NCBI GenBank assembly: GCA_035294465.1
Contig: DATGKW010000028.1
Coordinates: 1-35,339 of the forward strand
From: Paraktedonobacter sp035294465
GTDB taxonomy: Bacteria; Chloroflexota; Ktedonobacteria; Ktedonobacterales; Ktedonobacteraceae
Length of the DNA stretch: 35,339 nt
Reading direction: 5' to 3'
The notes beneath the pieces were generated by a model. The model worked only from the letters and a program-made list of their open reading frames with translations, did no database searches and was not told where the DNA came from. How positions within the stretch are numbered: the first letter of the stretch is position 1; each line of letters begins with the position of its first letter. Shown in pieces: positions 20,902 to 27,669 of the stretch. A program made the position numbers and the translations under genes.

Positions 20902-22788
20902 TCATGATCTCCCATGTGTGCCCGTCGGCGTGTTGATCTGCTGTTTTTCAAATTCCTCAAGCCTTTGCTCGCTTGAGGTGGCAAGCTGACGGTTCTCGAA
21001 TTCCTCCTGCTCACGCAGTTGCAGATCGTAGAGCCGGGTATAGAGACCGTTCAGCGCGAGCAGTTCGTCGTGTGTGCCACGCTCGACAATGCGCCCCTTA
21101 TCCAGCACCAGGATCTGGTCAGCATTCTTGATAGTTCGTAGGCGTGAGGCTACCACAAAGCTTGTGCGGCCTTTCATCACCGCGTCCAGCGCTTGCTGAA
21201 TGAGATACTCGGTCTCCATATCCACGCTCGAAGTCGAATCATCCAGGATCAGGATCTGGGGATCGAGCAGCAGCGTGCGCGCGATAGCTACGCGCTGCTT
21301 CTGGCCACCGGAGAGCGTCACACCGCGTTCTCCCACCCAGGTATCGTAGCCGTCGGGCAGGTCGAGAGCGAAATCATGCACGCGCGCGATTCTGGCGGCC
21401 GCGATAATCTCTTCGTCGGTTGCATGCTCAACCCCGAACGCAATGTTGTCGCGCAGGGTTGCATTGAAGAGAAAGACATCCTGCAACACCAGGCCGATAT
21501 TCCGGCGCAGCGAAAGCAGAGTCAGATCGCGCACATCGTATCCATCCACCAGCACGCGCCCACTGGTTGTATCGTAGAAGCGAGGCAGCAGGTGCAGGAT
21601 CGTGCTTTTGCCACTGCCGGTCGCGCCCAAAATGGCGATGAGCTGGCCGGGTTTGGCATCGATGTTGATGTCGTGCAGCACCTCGCGCCCGTTGCTATAG
21701 GCGAAATTGACATGCTCGTAGCGTACTTCGCCTCGTGCTTTCTGGAGGGCTACAGCGTTGGGCGCGTCGGTAATCGAGGGCTGCGTGTCCATTATGCCGA
21801 AGATACGCACGCCTCCGGAGAGGCCGCGCAAGAACCAGGTAACGACAAAGCCCAGAGTGCGCACGGGGGTAGCGAGCAGAAGAATGTACTGCGTCACCGC
21901 GACCAGCACGCCCAGGTTAATGCGATTGCCAATGACCGCAACTCCACCAACCCACACAATCAGCACTGTGATGATATTGAGCACCAGGACCATCAAAGGC
22001 TGGTTCCAGGCCGACATGCGCATCGCACTCATGTTGAGTTCGCGCAATTCACGGTTCTTGACCTCGTATTTGTTTATCTCAAACTCCTCGCGCACAAAAG
22101 CCTTGACGACACGCACGCCGCTCAGGCTCTCCTGCATAATCGTGCCTAGCACACCTGTCTCGTTCTGTACGCGTTGCCACAAAGGGCGCAGGCGGCGAGC
22201 AACCTGAGTTGCCAGCGTCAGGAGGAGCGGTATGCAGATCATGGTTACTAGCGCCAGTTGCCAGTCGATGGTGAAGAGAATGATGGTGATCGCGGCGAAG
22301 TATACGACTGCCAGGAGCGCGCGCAAGAGGCCCATGGGAACGAAGTTGCGCACTGCCTCGATATCCACGGTCAGCCGCGACATCAACTGCCCGGTCTCGG
22401 CCTCGTCGTGAAACGAGAAGTCGAGAATTTGCAGGTGGTCGTAGAGCATGTTACGCAGATCGTAGGCGACCAGATTCGAGAGCGATTGACCGAGGTAGCC
22501 CTGCCCGTAGGCAAACAGGCCGCGCAGCGAACTGGCCAGCAAAATCGCGCCCGTAGCCAGCAGCAGCGTGCCGAATTGCCCATGCGCGAGGCCGGCATTG
22601 ATCACCCAGCCAAGCAACCAGGGCACGATCAAGGCAAAAGCAGTGGAGAGGCCCAGGCTGACAATTGCACCAAGTGTCGTCAGCCAGTGGGGCCGAAGGA
22701 GCGCTATGATACGGAGATAAATACGTAAGTTAGCTTTCCATAAATCAATACGAGATGTTTTAAACGGCTCAGCTTGTGGAAGAGTCAC
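20902..22788 (-). CDS. ABC exporter half-transporter, degenerate-site subunit
   Basis: About 628 aa from GTG at 22788, which has AAAGGA 7 nt upstream; the frame reaches 22839 with no ribosome site. Six membrane helices (residues about 20-310), then the nucleotide-binding domain: Walker A LGATGSGKST, signature LSGGQKQR (intact), Walker B LILDDSTSSVD with Asp in place of the catalytic Glu, and VVASRLRTI, where the switch His is Ser. These changes mark the non-hydrolysing site of a heterodimeric exporter. The gene ends one base before its partner. No C39 peptidase domain is present, so it is not itself a leader-cleaving peptide transporter. The 5-prime leader is about 180 nt if transcription starts near 22968. 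Confidence 0.92.
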   Translation of the reverse strand: MTLPQAEPFKTSRIDLWKANLRIYLRIIALLRPHWLTTLGAIVSLGLSTAFALIVPWLLGWVINAGLAHGQFGTLLLATGAILLASSLRGLFAYGQGYLGQSLSNLVAYDLRNMLYDHLQILDFSFHDEAETGQLMSRLTVDIEAVRNFVPMGLLRALLAVVYFAAITIILFTIDWQLALVTMICIPLLLTLATQVARRLRPLWQRVQNETGVLGTIMQESLSGVRVVKAFVREEFEINKYEVKNRELRELNMSAMRMSAWNQPLMVLVLNIITVLIVWVGGVAVIGNRINLGVLVAVTQYILLLATPVRTLGFVVTWFLRGLSGGVRIFGIMDTQPSITDAPNAVALQKARGEVRYEHVNFAYSNGREVLHDINIDAKPGQLIAILGATGSGKSTILHLLPRFYDTTSGRVLVDGYDVRDLTLLSLRRNIGLVLQDVFLFNATLRDNIAFGVEHATDEEIIAAARIARVHDFALDLPDGYDTWVGERGVTLSGGQKQRVAIARTLLLDPQILILDDSTSSVDMETEYLIQQALDAVMKGRTSFVVASRLRTIKNADQILVLDKGRIVERGTHDELLALNGLYTRLYDLQLREQEEFENRQLATSSEQRLEEFEKQQINTPTGTHGRS

Positions 22789-22961
22789 CAAAAAGTCCTT
22801 TCTAGCAGATCGGTTGCCCGTGCCATATCTGCCAGGCACGAAGCAACGTTGTCATGGCTCTGCTGCGGTGTCGAATCTGCATCGCCGGGCCAGGACAGAT
22901 GGCTATTAGAAGGGGCCAAAAAAGCAGGCAGAACAGGAGCTGCTTGTAAGGAGATGGCCAT

Positions 22962-22980
22962 TACTCTATTCTAGAGTATA
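22962..22980 (-). promoter_or_regulatory. Operator-like palindrome over the ABC exporter promoter
   Basis: TACTCTA-TTC-TAGAGTA (22962-22978) is a perfect 7-bp inverted repeat. On the minus strand it overlaps TATACT (22980-22975), which is preceded by TG-T, an extended -10. The same TACTCT/AGAGTA half-sites occur in the operator at 23423-23457. Confidence 0.5.
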
Positions 22981-23407
22981 ACATATTCCCGCTGTGTTGG
23001 TCCCGCCATTCAGCGATCTGATCCCGACCGGAATCTCTTAAGAAAGCCGATTCCTTAACTCTGGTGTACTATTTGCTCGCCTCCATTTTCCCAGCACAAA
23101 AACCCAGCGACCCGCCAATGGGGGCCCTGGTTCTGCCGCATAAGCTCGCGGACATACAGCTACGCGGGATAGCACATAACTACCCCGTATCGTATCAGCC
23201 TTGCGCTTAACCTGTTTCGCTTGCCGGTGCGCAAAGGGCGAGATCTAGCTTATCATACATCTGCAAGCGCGGTCAATAGTTTGATGATCGATTTTGTCAT
23301 TTGACAGGTGCAATGCGAGTAGGAGAGACGACAAGCCGGTAGCCTCAGTTGGTCTACTTGATCGGTTCCTGATTGTTCTGCGGGGCAGAAAAATGCGTCC
23401 CTTCCTC
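22981..23407. other. 427-nt intergenic region, no gene seen
   Basis: This lies between divergent operons. No frame with a ribosome site is visible. Small inverted repeats occur (GGAATC/GATTCC near 23030-23055; TTGCGC/GCGCAA near 23203-23240). The composition of 23090-23240 is structured and GC-rich, so a regulatory RNA is possible, but I matched no known tRNA, tmRNA, 6S, SRP or riboswitch pattern. Confidence 0.35.
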
Positions 23408-23457
23408 TTGACAAATCTCTTTTAACAGAGTACTCTATATTACAGAGTACTCTGTTA
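23408..23457 (+). promoter_or_regulatory. Promoter and double palindromic operator of the membrane protein/regulator operon
   Basis: A perfect -35 TTGACA (23408-23413) is followed 17 nt later by TACTCT (23431-23436) as a weak -10. Two copies of the 10-bp palindrome AGAGTACTCT (23427-23436 and 23444-23453) sit inside a larger perfect inverted repeat with 14-nt arms (TAACAGAGTACTCT, 23423-23436, and its complement 23444-23457). The centres are 17 bp apart. This is a strong repressor-binding arrangement, most simply for the winged-helix protein coded in the same operon. Confidence 0.65.
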
Positions 23458-23480
23458 ATAAGTCGAAGGAGACCAGCGTC

Positions 23481-24038
23481 ATGAACATTTCACCTGAAGA
23501 GGCGCAGGAATCGCTGGCAGTAGTTCAGCAGACCGGCGCGAAGCTACGCAAGGCGTATGGATACAACGGATACTATGTAATACTTTGGGGCCTGATCTGG
23601 CTTTTCGGCTTTCTCGCCAGCCAGTACCTGCCGCCCGTGCCGGGCTACTGGATCTGGGGTATATTGATCATCGTTGGGTGGGCCGCCTCAGCATTTCTGG
23701 AGATTTACCAGGGGGTGCATATCCGTTCAAAGGCAGGTCCACGTGTTGGCATGTTCTGGGGCATCCTGATTGTCTTCTCCATCCTGTGGTTTATCATTTT
23801 ACACCCATCGAGCGCCCAGCAGGGCGTGTTATTCCTGGTCACACTGATTCTTTTTGGAGGAATCGTTTCTGGCGTTATCTCGCGGGATTTTTCCAGTGTG
23901 ATCGGCTGTATAGCGATTGCTATTCTCTCAGTGGTCGGCTACTACCTGGTGCCGGCCTACTTCTATCTGTGGGAAGCCATCTTCGGTGGACTGAGCATGC
24001 TCATCATCGGCCTGGTTCTCCGCCTGGGCTGGAGGTAA
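23481..24038 (+). CDS. Six-helix membrane protein, unknown function
   Basis: A 185-aa integral membrane protein with AAGGAG before the ATG at 23481. After a soluble N-terminus (about 28 residues, with EEAQESLAVVQQTG) come six hydrophobic segments spaced through the rest of the chain; the loops are short and the last helix ends in RLGWR. I do not recognise a named family. It is followed after 5 nt by a winged-helix regulator gene and then the stump of an ABC ATPase gene, so it may be part of an exporter or a membrane-stress sensing set (inference). Confidence 0.75.
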   Translation: MNISPEEAQESLAVVQQTGAKLRKAYGYNGYYVILWGLIWLFGFLASQYLPPVPGYWIWGILIIVGWAASAFLEIYQGVHIRSKAGPRVGMFWGILIVFSILWFIILHPSSAQQGVLFLVTLILFGGIVSGVISRDFSSVIGCIAIAILSVVGYYLVPAYFYLWEAIFGGLSMLIIGLVLRLGWR

Positions 24039-24043
24039 CTCGG

Positions 24044-24370
24044 GTGGCAGAACTCAACGAAATCATTCACCAGCCGACCCGCTTGCGCATCATGGCAACT
24101 CTGGTGAGGGTTGGCCCGGAGATGCAGATCAGCTTTAACTACCTGAAGGATATGCTGGATGTGACCGATGGCAACCTGGGTGCGCATCTGCGCAAGCTGG
24201 AAGAAGCTGGCTACATCGAGATTTGCAAGACTTTTGTCAACAAGAAACCGCAAACCTATATAGAGGCAACTTCCAGGGGCAAATGCGCTTTCCAGGATCA
24301 TCTCGCCGCGCTAGAGGAGATCTTACGAGGCAATCATCACGAAGAGGATTCGGGAAAAACGGTTCAGTAA
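24044..24370 (+). CDS. Winged-helix transcriptional regulator (MarR/ArsR-like HTH_27 type)
   Basis: The product is 108 aa, starting at GTG 24044 with GGAGG 8 nt upstream. The open frame continues upstream, but that part is only the membrane gene read in another frame. The domain: EIIHQPTRLRIMATL, ISFNYLKDMLDVTDGNLGAHLRKLEEAGYIEICKTFVNKKPQTYIEATSRGKCAFQDHL, a winged helix typical of small regulators annotated as transcriptional regulator/winged helix DNA-binding. There is no separate ligand-binding domain. It probably dimerises and represses its own operon at the double palindrome at 23423-23457. It is the second gene of the operon. Confidence 0.85.
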   Translation: MAELNEIIHQPTRLRIMATLVRVGPEMQISFNYLKDMLDVTDGNLGAHLRKLEEAGYIEICKTFVNKKPQTYIEATSRGKCAFQDHLAALEEILRGNHHEEDSGKTVQ

Positions 24371-24412
24371 TCGAGCAGTGCGGAGATTGCTCCGTAGCAG
24401 GGAAGGCTTATT

Positions 24413-24541
24413 ATGCAACCTGTCATTCAAGTGGAGCACCTGCGTAAGCGGAAGTTTCCGCCGCTTGACGCAGGTGCGAAACCCACGGTTGGAGCTGCTG
24501 GTCTTGCAGAGGTTATCACAGCTCCACTCTCTCCCAACTGA
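24413..24541 (+). pseudogene. N-terminal stump of an ABC transporter ATPase gene
   Basis: ATG at 24413 is preceded by GGGAAGG. The 42-codon frame starts MQPVIQVEHLRKR, the standard opening of an ABC ATPase, but then runs into unrelated sequence ending in LSPN and stops at 24539-24541, with no Walker A. Operons of this kind commonly go on with an ABC ATPase and permease, so a deletion seems likely. The break coincides with a hairpin (24437-24476). Confidence 0.55.
24437..24476 (+). terminator. Hairpin after the regulator operon
   Basis: CACCTGCGTAAGCGG (24437-24451) pairs with CCGCTTGACGCAGGTG (24461-24476), one bulged base, 9-nt loop. It lies inside the truncated ABC frame and between converging genes. 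There is no T-run. Confidence 0.5.
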
Positions 24542-24562
24542 ACGATAACATCTTCTCTTTCG

Positions 24563-25915
24563 TCACTTTAGAAGAGCATTCGTGGAGTAATCCCTCTCCG
24601 CTGGCCTGCGCCATACCCATCCGGCCAGGGCCGATGATAGCGCTAGCAAGGCACAGATGAGAAGCGCAATGGAAGGGCCACTCAGGATAGAGAGCCCTCC
24701 AATCAAGAGATTCCCGATAGGAGTGCTGCCTGCGAAGAAGGCCATATAGACACTCATCACGCGCCCGCGCAGGTGGTCAGGGGTAACGTTCTGAATGGCG
24801 GTATTGGCCAGCGTCGTGAAGGCAATTTGCGAGAACCCTATCGCTGTAATCAGCGCTAACGACAAAGGATAGATGCGCGAAACAGAGAAAAGAATCAACA
24901 AGAAACTGAAAATCAGCGTGTTGATCAGCAAAATTCGGATGTTCGGTTGTTTGTTGCCCCACGCGATCCACAGAGCCGAAAGCAGTGAACCAATGCCGAG
25001 GGCCGAAGAGAGAAAGCCAAAGCCAATCGAACCGACATGGAGGACGTCCGTAGCAAAGAGCGGCAGAACCACGTTAAAATTGATGCCGAAGAGCGAGACC
25101 ATGCCAACCACGAGAATAACCAGCAGGATAGATGGCGTCTGGCGAATATAGGTCATGCCCTCCCGCAGGCTCCTCCAGGTCTTTGACCCATTACCCTTAC
25201 CTGCCCCGGTCCGCCCGGACTGTGCATACAACTCCCTGGTCCTGATCATGATCAGGCCGGCGATGACCGCGATAAAGCTGAGCGCATTGAACAGAAACAG
25301 CGAGGTGACGCCACTGAAGGCAATGACCAGCCCGGCGATGCCAGGACCAAGGATACGTGCCAGATTAAAGATAGAAGAGTTCAGCGCGACAGCATTGGGA
25401 AGATCCTCGCGCCCAACCATTTCAACACCAAAAGCCTGGCGCGTTGGCATATCAAGGCTATTCGTTGCACCAAGCAGCAGAGCCAGGATATAGACCTGCC
25501 AGATCTGAACGTGGCCGCTCGCTACCAGCCCCCAGAGGATAGCAGCCTGAATCATTGCAGCCGATTGGGTAAAAAGCAAAACGTTTCGTTTTGGCCAGCG
25601 GTCGGCAAACACTCCCCCGAATATAGAGAAGAGTAGCACCGGTAAAAACTGGATCGCGCCGACCAGCCCCAGTTGCCAGGCGCTGTGTGTCAGCTCCAAT
25701 ACCAGCCAGGCTTGCCCGGTGGTTTGCATCCAGGTGCCAATCAGCGAGATCATTTGTCCGAACCAGAAAAGGCGATAATTGCGGTGACGTAAAGCGATAA
25801 ATGCGCGTAGCAGCCCTCTTGCCCGCCGCGATGGCGCTGTGGTTACTAAGGCTTCCTGCGAAAATGCCCTCTCAAGAACAACCTGTTCCTGGGAGTGCTC
25901 GGAGATAGTTTTCAT
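24563..25915 (-). CDS. MFS transporter, DHA3/EntS-like exporter
   Basis: A 450-aa protein with 12 hydrophobic segments. The N-terminal half has FWFGQMISLIGTWMQTTGQAWLVLELTHSAWQLGLVGAIQFLPVLLFSIFGGVFADRWPKR, the motif-A region (GGVFADRWPKRN) typical of the drug:H+ antiporter-3/enterobactin-exporter family, and LARILGPGIAGL in helix 5. A second-half motif is TPDHLRGRVMSVYMAFF. The ATG at 25915 is 30 nt after the MerR stop, and GGAAG precedes it; the two genes should be co-transcribed, so MerR probably controls export of its own inducer. The last gene of this minus-strand pair ends next to the ABC stump. Confidence 0.9.
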   Translation of the reverse strand: MKTISEHSQEQVVLERAFSQEALVTTAPSRRARGLLRAFIALRHRNYRLFWFGQMISLIGTWMQTTGQAWLVLELTHSAWQLGLVGAIQFLPVLLFSIFGGVFADRWPKRNVLLFTQSAAMIQAAILWGLVASGHVQIWQVYILALLLGATNSLDMPTRQAFGVEMVGREDLPNAVALNSSIFNLARILGPGIAGLVIAFSGVTSLFLFNALSFIAVIAGLIMIRTRELYAQSGRTGAGKGNGSKTWRSLREGMTYIRQTPSILLVILVVGMVSLFGINFNVVLPLFATDVLHVGSIGFGFLSSALGIGSLLSALWIAWGNKQPNIRILLINTLIFSFLLILFSVSRIYPLSLALITAIGFSQIAFTTLANTAIQNVTPDHLRGRVMSVYMAFFAGSTPIGNLLIGGLSILSGPSIALLICALLALSSALAGWVWRRPAERDYSTNALLK

Positions 25916-25945
25916 GGGACTTCCGTTCTATTGATATCATTTGCA

Positions 25946-26434
25946 CTACGTACTTTCTTGAGAATCAATATGCTGTTGCAGAGCCTGGCGTTTGCGCTCA
26001 TGGTTCTCCAGCTTTTCCAGGAGAGATGCGCGCATCTGTTCCAGGCCCGCAATTTTTTGTTCAATAAGCTCTAACTGGTGGCGTATAAGCTCGTTTACGC
26101 GCTCAAGGTGACTGATCTTGGCAGCGACCTCGGTTTCCTGCCGATAAGCGGCACGAATCTGGTCGCGTTCATCCTCAGCCAGCAGAATTTCCCGGATATC
26201 TGCTAGCGAAAAACCCAGCAGATCGCGCAAATTTTTAATGCGCTCCAGACGTTGGATATCTTCCTGCGTATAGCGCCGGTAATTCCCCTCTGTGCGTCCA
26301 GTGGGAGGAAGTAGCCCAACCTCTTCGTAATAGCGAAGTGTGCGCTTCGTTAAGCCTGTTTGTGCAGCTACCTGCTCGATAGTGAACATGGGCAAGCTGC
26401 TGGCGGAGTGTGTGACGCCATTGTCTGCAGCCAT
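25946..26434 (-). CDS. MerR-family transcriptional regulator
   Basis: About 162 aa from ATG at 26434 behind GGGAGG; the frame goes on to 26500 without a ribosome site. The DNA-binding head is typical: MFTIEQVAAQTGLTKRTLRYYEEVGLLPP, then GNYRRYTQEDIQRLERIKNLRDLLGFSLADIREIL. A long coiled-coil (about residues 85-150, rich in Glu, Gln, Leu) closes the protein. There are no Cys motifs for metal binding, so it is likely an organic-effector or drug-type regulator (inference). A spacer-modified promoter lies upstream at 26499-26528. It is first in an operon with the MFS exporter. Confidence 0.92.
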   Translation of the reverse strand: MAADNGVTHSASSLPMFTIEQVAAQTGLTKRTLRYYEEVGLLPPTGRTEGNYRRYTQEDIQRLERIKNLRDLLGFSLADIREILLAEDERDQIRAAYRQETEVAAKISHLERVNELIRHQLELIEQKIAGLEQMRASLLEKLENHERKRQALQQHIDSQEST

Positions 26435-26498
26435 AGCAAATCCTCCCTGCAAGACGAAACGGCTGAATGGCCTCAGCCGGTGAGAGCAATCATGCCTC

Positions 26499-26528
26499 AT
26501 TTTATCACGAGTTTCCCGTTAACGTCAA
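26499..26528 (-). promoter_or_regulatory. Promoter of the merR-MFS operon
   Basis: On the minus strand TTGACG (26528-26523) and TAAAAT (26504-26499) are 18 bp apart. The 8-bp palindrome CGTTAACG overlaps the -35 end, a place where MerR proteins bind and twist an over-long spacer. TTGACGTTAACG resembles half of dyads seen at MerR-controlled promoters (family knowledge). Confidence 0.5.
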
Positions 26529-26598
26529 GGTTAAAGTCCTGGCCGAGAGATGATTCTCTTTTCGGTTTGTTTCTATACCTTTTGCTAAGCCAGACTTC

Positions 26599-26628
26599 TT
26601 GACAAGCAAACATAAATGACTGTAAACT
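26599..26628 (+). promoter_or_regulatory. Promoter candidate of the deoR-type gene
   Basis: A perfect -35 TTGACA at 26599-26604 is followed by TGTAAA (26621-26626, 16-bp spacer) or TAAACT (26623-26628, 18-bp). It lies about 50 nt upstream of the ATG at 26677. Confidence 0.5.
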
Positions 26629-26676
26629 TATCAATGGAAACATTTCTTTTATTATTTTAGGCGGAAGCAGTGGATT

Positions 26677-27486
26677 ATGGATGAATTGAAGGTCAGTGGA
26701 GACCTGCCCATAGAAGTGCGGCGAGAGCATATCCTCACTTTTATAGAAGCTCATGATTTTGTACGGGTGAGCGATCTCAGCACGAGGTTTCGCGTCTCCG
26801 AGGTCACTGTTCGGGGTGATCTCGAAGCCCTCGCGGAACGGGGCCAGATTCGACGCATTCGCGGTGGGGCGAGGCCGAGGGCACTCCCGTACCAGGAAAT
26901 ACCGTTTGAGGAGATGAAAAGCGCGCGCATAGGAGAAAAGGCGCTGATTGGTCAAGCTGCAGCCAATCTGATCAATCCTGGCGAGACCATTATTCTCGAT
27001 GTGGGAACCACAACAACAGCCGTTGCGCGCGCGCTGATGGACCGGCAGGATTTACATGATATTGTGATCTTTACCAATGGACTCAACATTGCGCTGGAGC
27101 TAGAGGCGGCGATCCCCCGTTTTACCGTTGTTGTAACTGGTGGGACTCTGCGCCCCATGCAACACTCGCTGGTTGATCCGCTGGCCGGCCCTATGCTTGA
27201 ACGAATTAACGCGCATACCGTGTTTCTTGGCTGCAATGGGATCGAGCCGAACGTGGGCGTAACAAATGTCAATCTGCCGGAAGCGGAGGTCAAGCGCCGG
27301 ATGCTGCGGGCAGCGCACCGGCGAATTGTTGTGGCCGATGGTTCTAAGGTAGGAGGGATAAAGCTGGCTCACCTGTGCGGCATCGACGAAATCGATCTGC
27401 TGATTACCGATAGTTCCGCCGATCCGGCAGTGGTCAAAGCGCTGAGAGAGAAAGACCTGGAAGTACTTGTCGCCAGCCAGCCCTGA
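26677..27486 (+). CDS. DeoR/GlpR-family sugar regulator
   Basis: A 269-aa protein. The N-terminal DeoR HTH is clear: RREHILTFIEAHDFVRVSDLSTRFRVSEVTVRGDLEALAERGQIRRIRGGA (residues 15-65). The C-terminal sensor (residues 85-260) has the ISOCOT fold pattern: LDVGTTTTAVARAL, IVIFTNGLNIALEL, VVVTGGTLR, FLGCNGIEPNVGVTN and VVADGSKVGG. Such proteins bind phosphorylated sugars and repress sugar genes. The gene opens the sugar region; downstream are the LevR-like activator, a PTS and an ABC sugar importer, which are the likely targets (inference). Confidence 0.92.
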   Translation: MDELKVSGDLPIEVRREHILTFIEAHDFVRVSDLSTRFRVSEVTVRGDLEALAERGQIRRIRGGARPRALPYQEIPFEEMKSARIGEKALIGQAAANLINPGETIILDVGTTTTAVARALMDRQDLHDIVIFTNGLNIALELEAAIPRFTVVVTGGTLRPMQHSLVDPLAGPMLERINAHTVFLGCNGIEPNVGVTNVNLPEAEVKRRMLRAAHRRIVVADGSKVGGIKLAHLCGIDEIDLLITDSSADPAVVKALREKDLEVLVASQP

Positions 27487-27608
27487 GGCTGCCGAGGAGT
27501 CTAGAAAGTTTCCGGCTCTGCTAGTGATGAAGCGTGTTTTACTTCCGTAAATATTGAAGAATATCTCTTTACCATGCAAGCAGAAGGAGGAGAGAGTTAG
27601 TCTCAGGC

Positions 27609-27629
27609 GCCCGTATCGGGCTTTATTTT
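27609..27629 (+). terminator. Rho-independent-like terminator between deoR and levR-like genes
   Basis: GCCCG-TAT-CGGGC (27609-27621) is directly followed by TTTATTTT. The stem is short (5 bp) but GC-rich with a T-rich tail. It lies 41 nt upstream of the preferred start of the next gene, so it could also be a leader attenuator. Confidence 0.45.
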
Positions 27630-27669
27630 CAAAGGAGCCGTGTTGCGCTCCATGAGAAGGAGTCATGTT

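Noticed and set aside
21193..22149. 318-codon plus-strand frame opposite the ABC exporter
   Set aside because: Antisense to a gene with complete ABC motifs; His/Gln-rich composition typical of shadow frames.
19065..22788. ABC exporter as the transporter of the RiPP precursors
   Set aside because: Neither subunit has an N-terminal C39 peptidase domain, and the genes are 10 kb away with their own promoter.
23585..24043. Upstream extension of the winged-helix regulator frame
   Set aside because: It only reads the membrane-protein gene in another frame; GTG 24044 has GGAGG and starts right at the domain.
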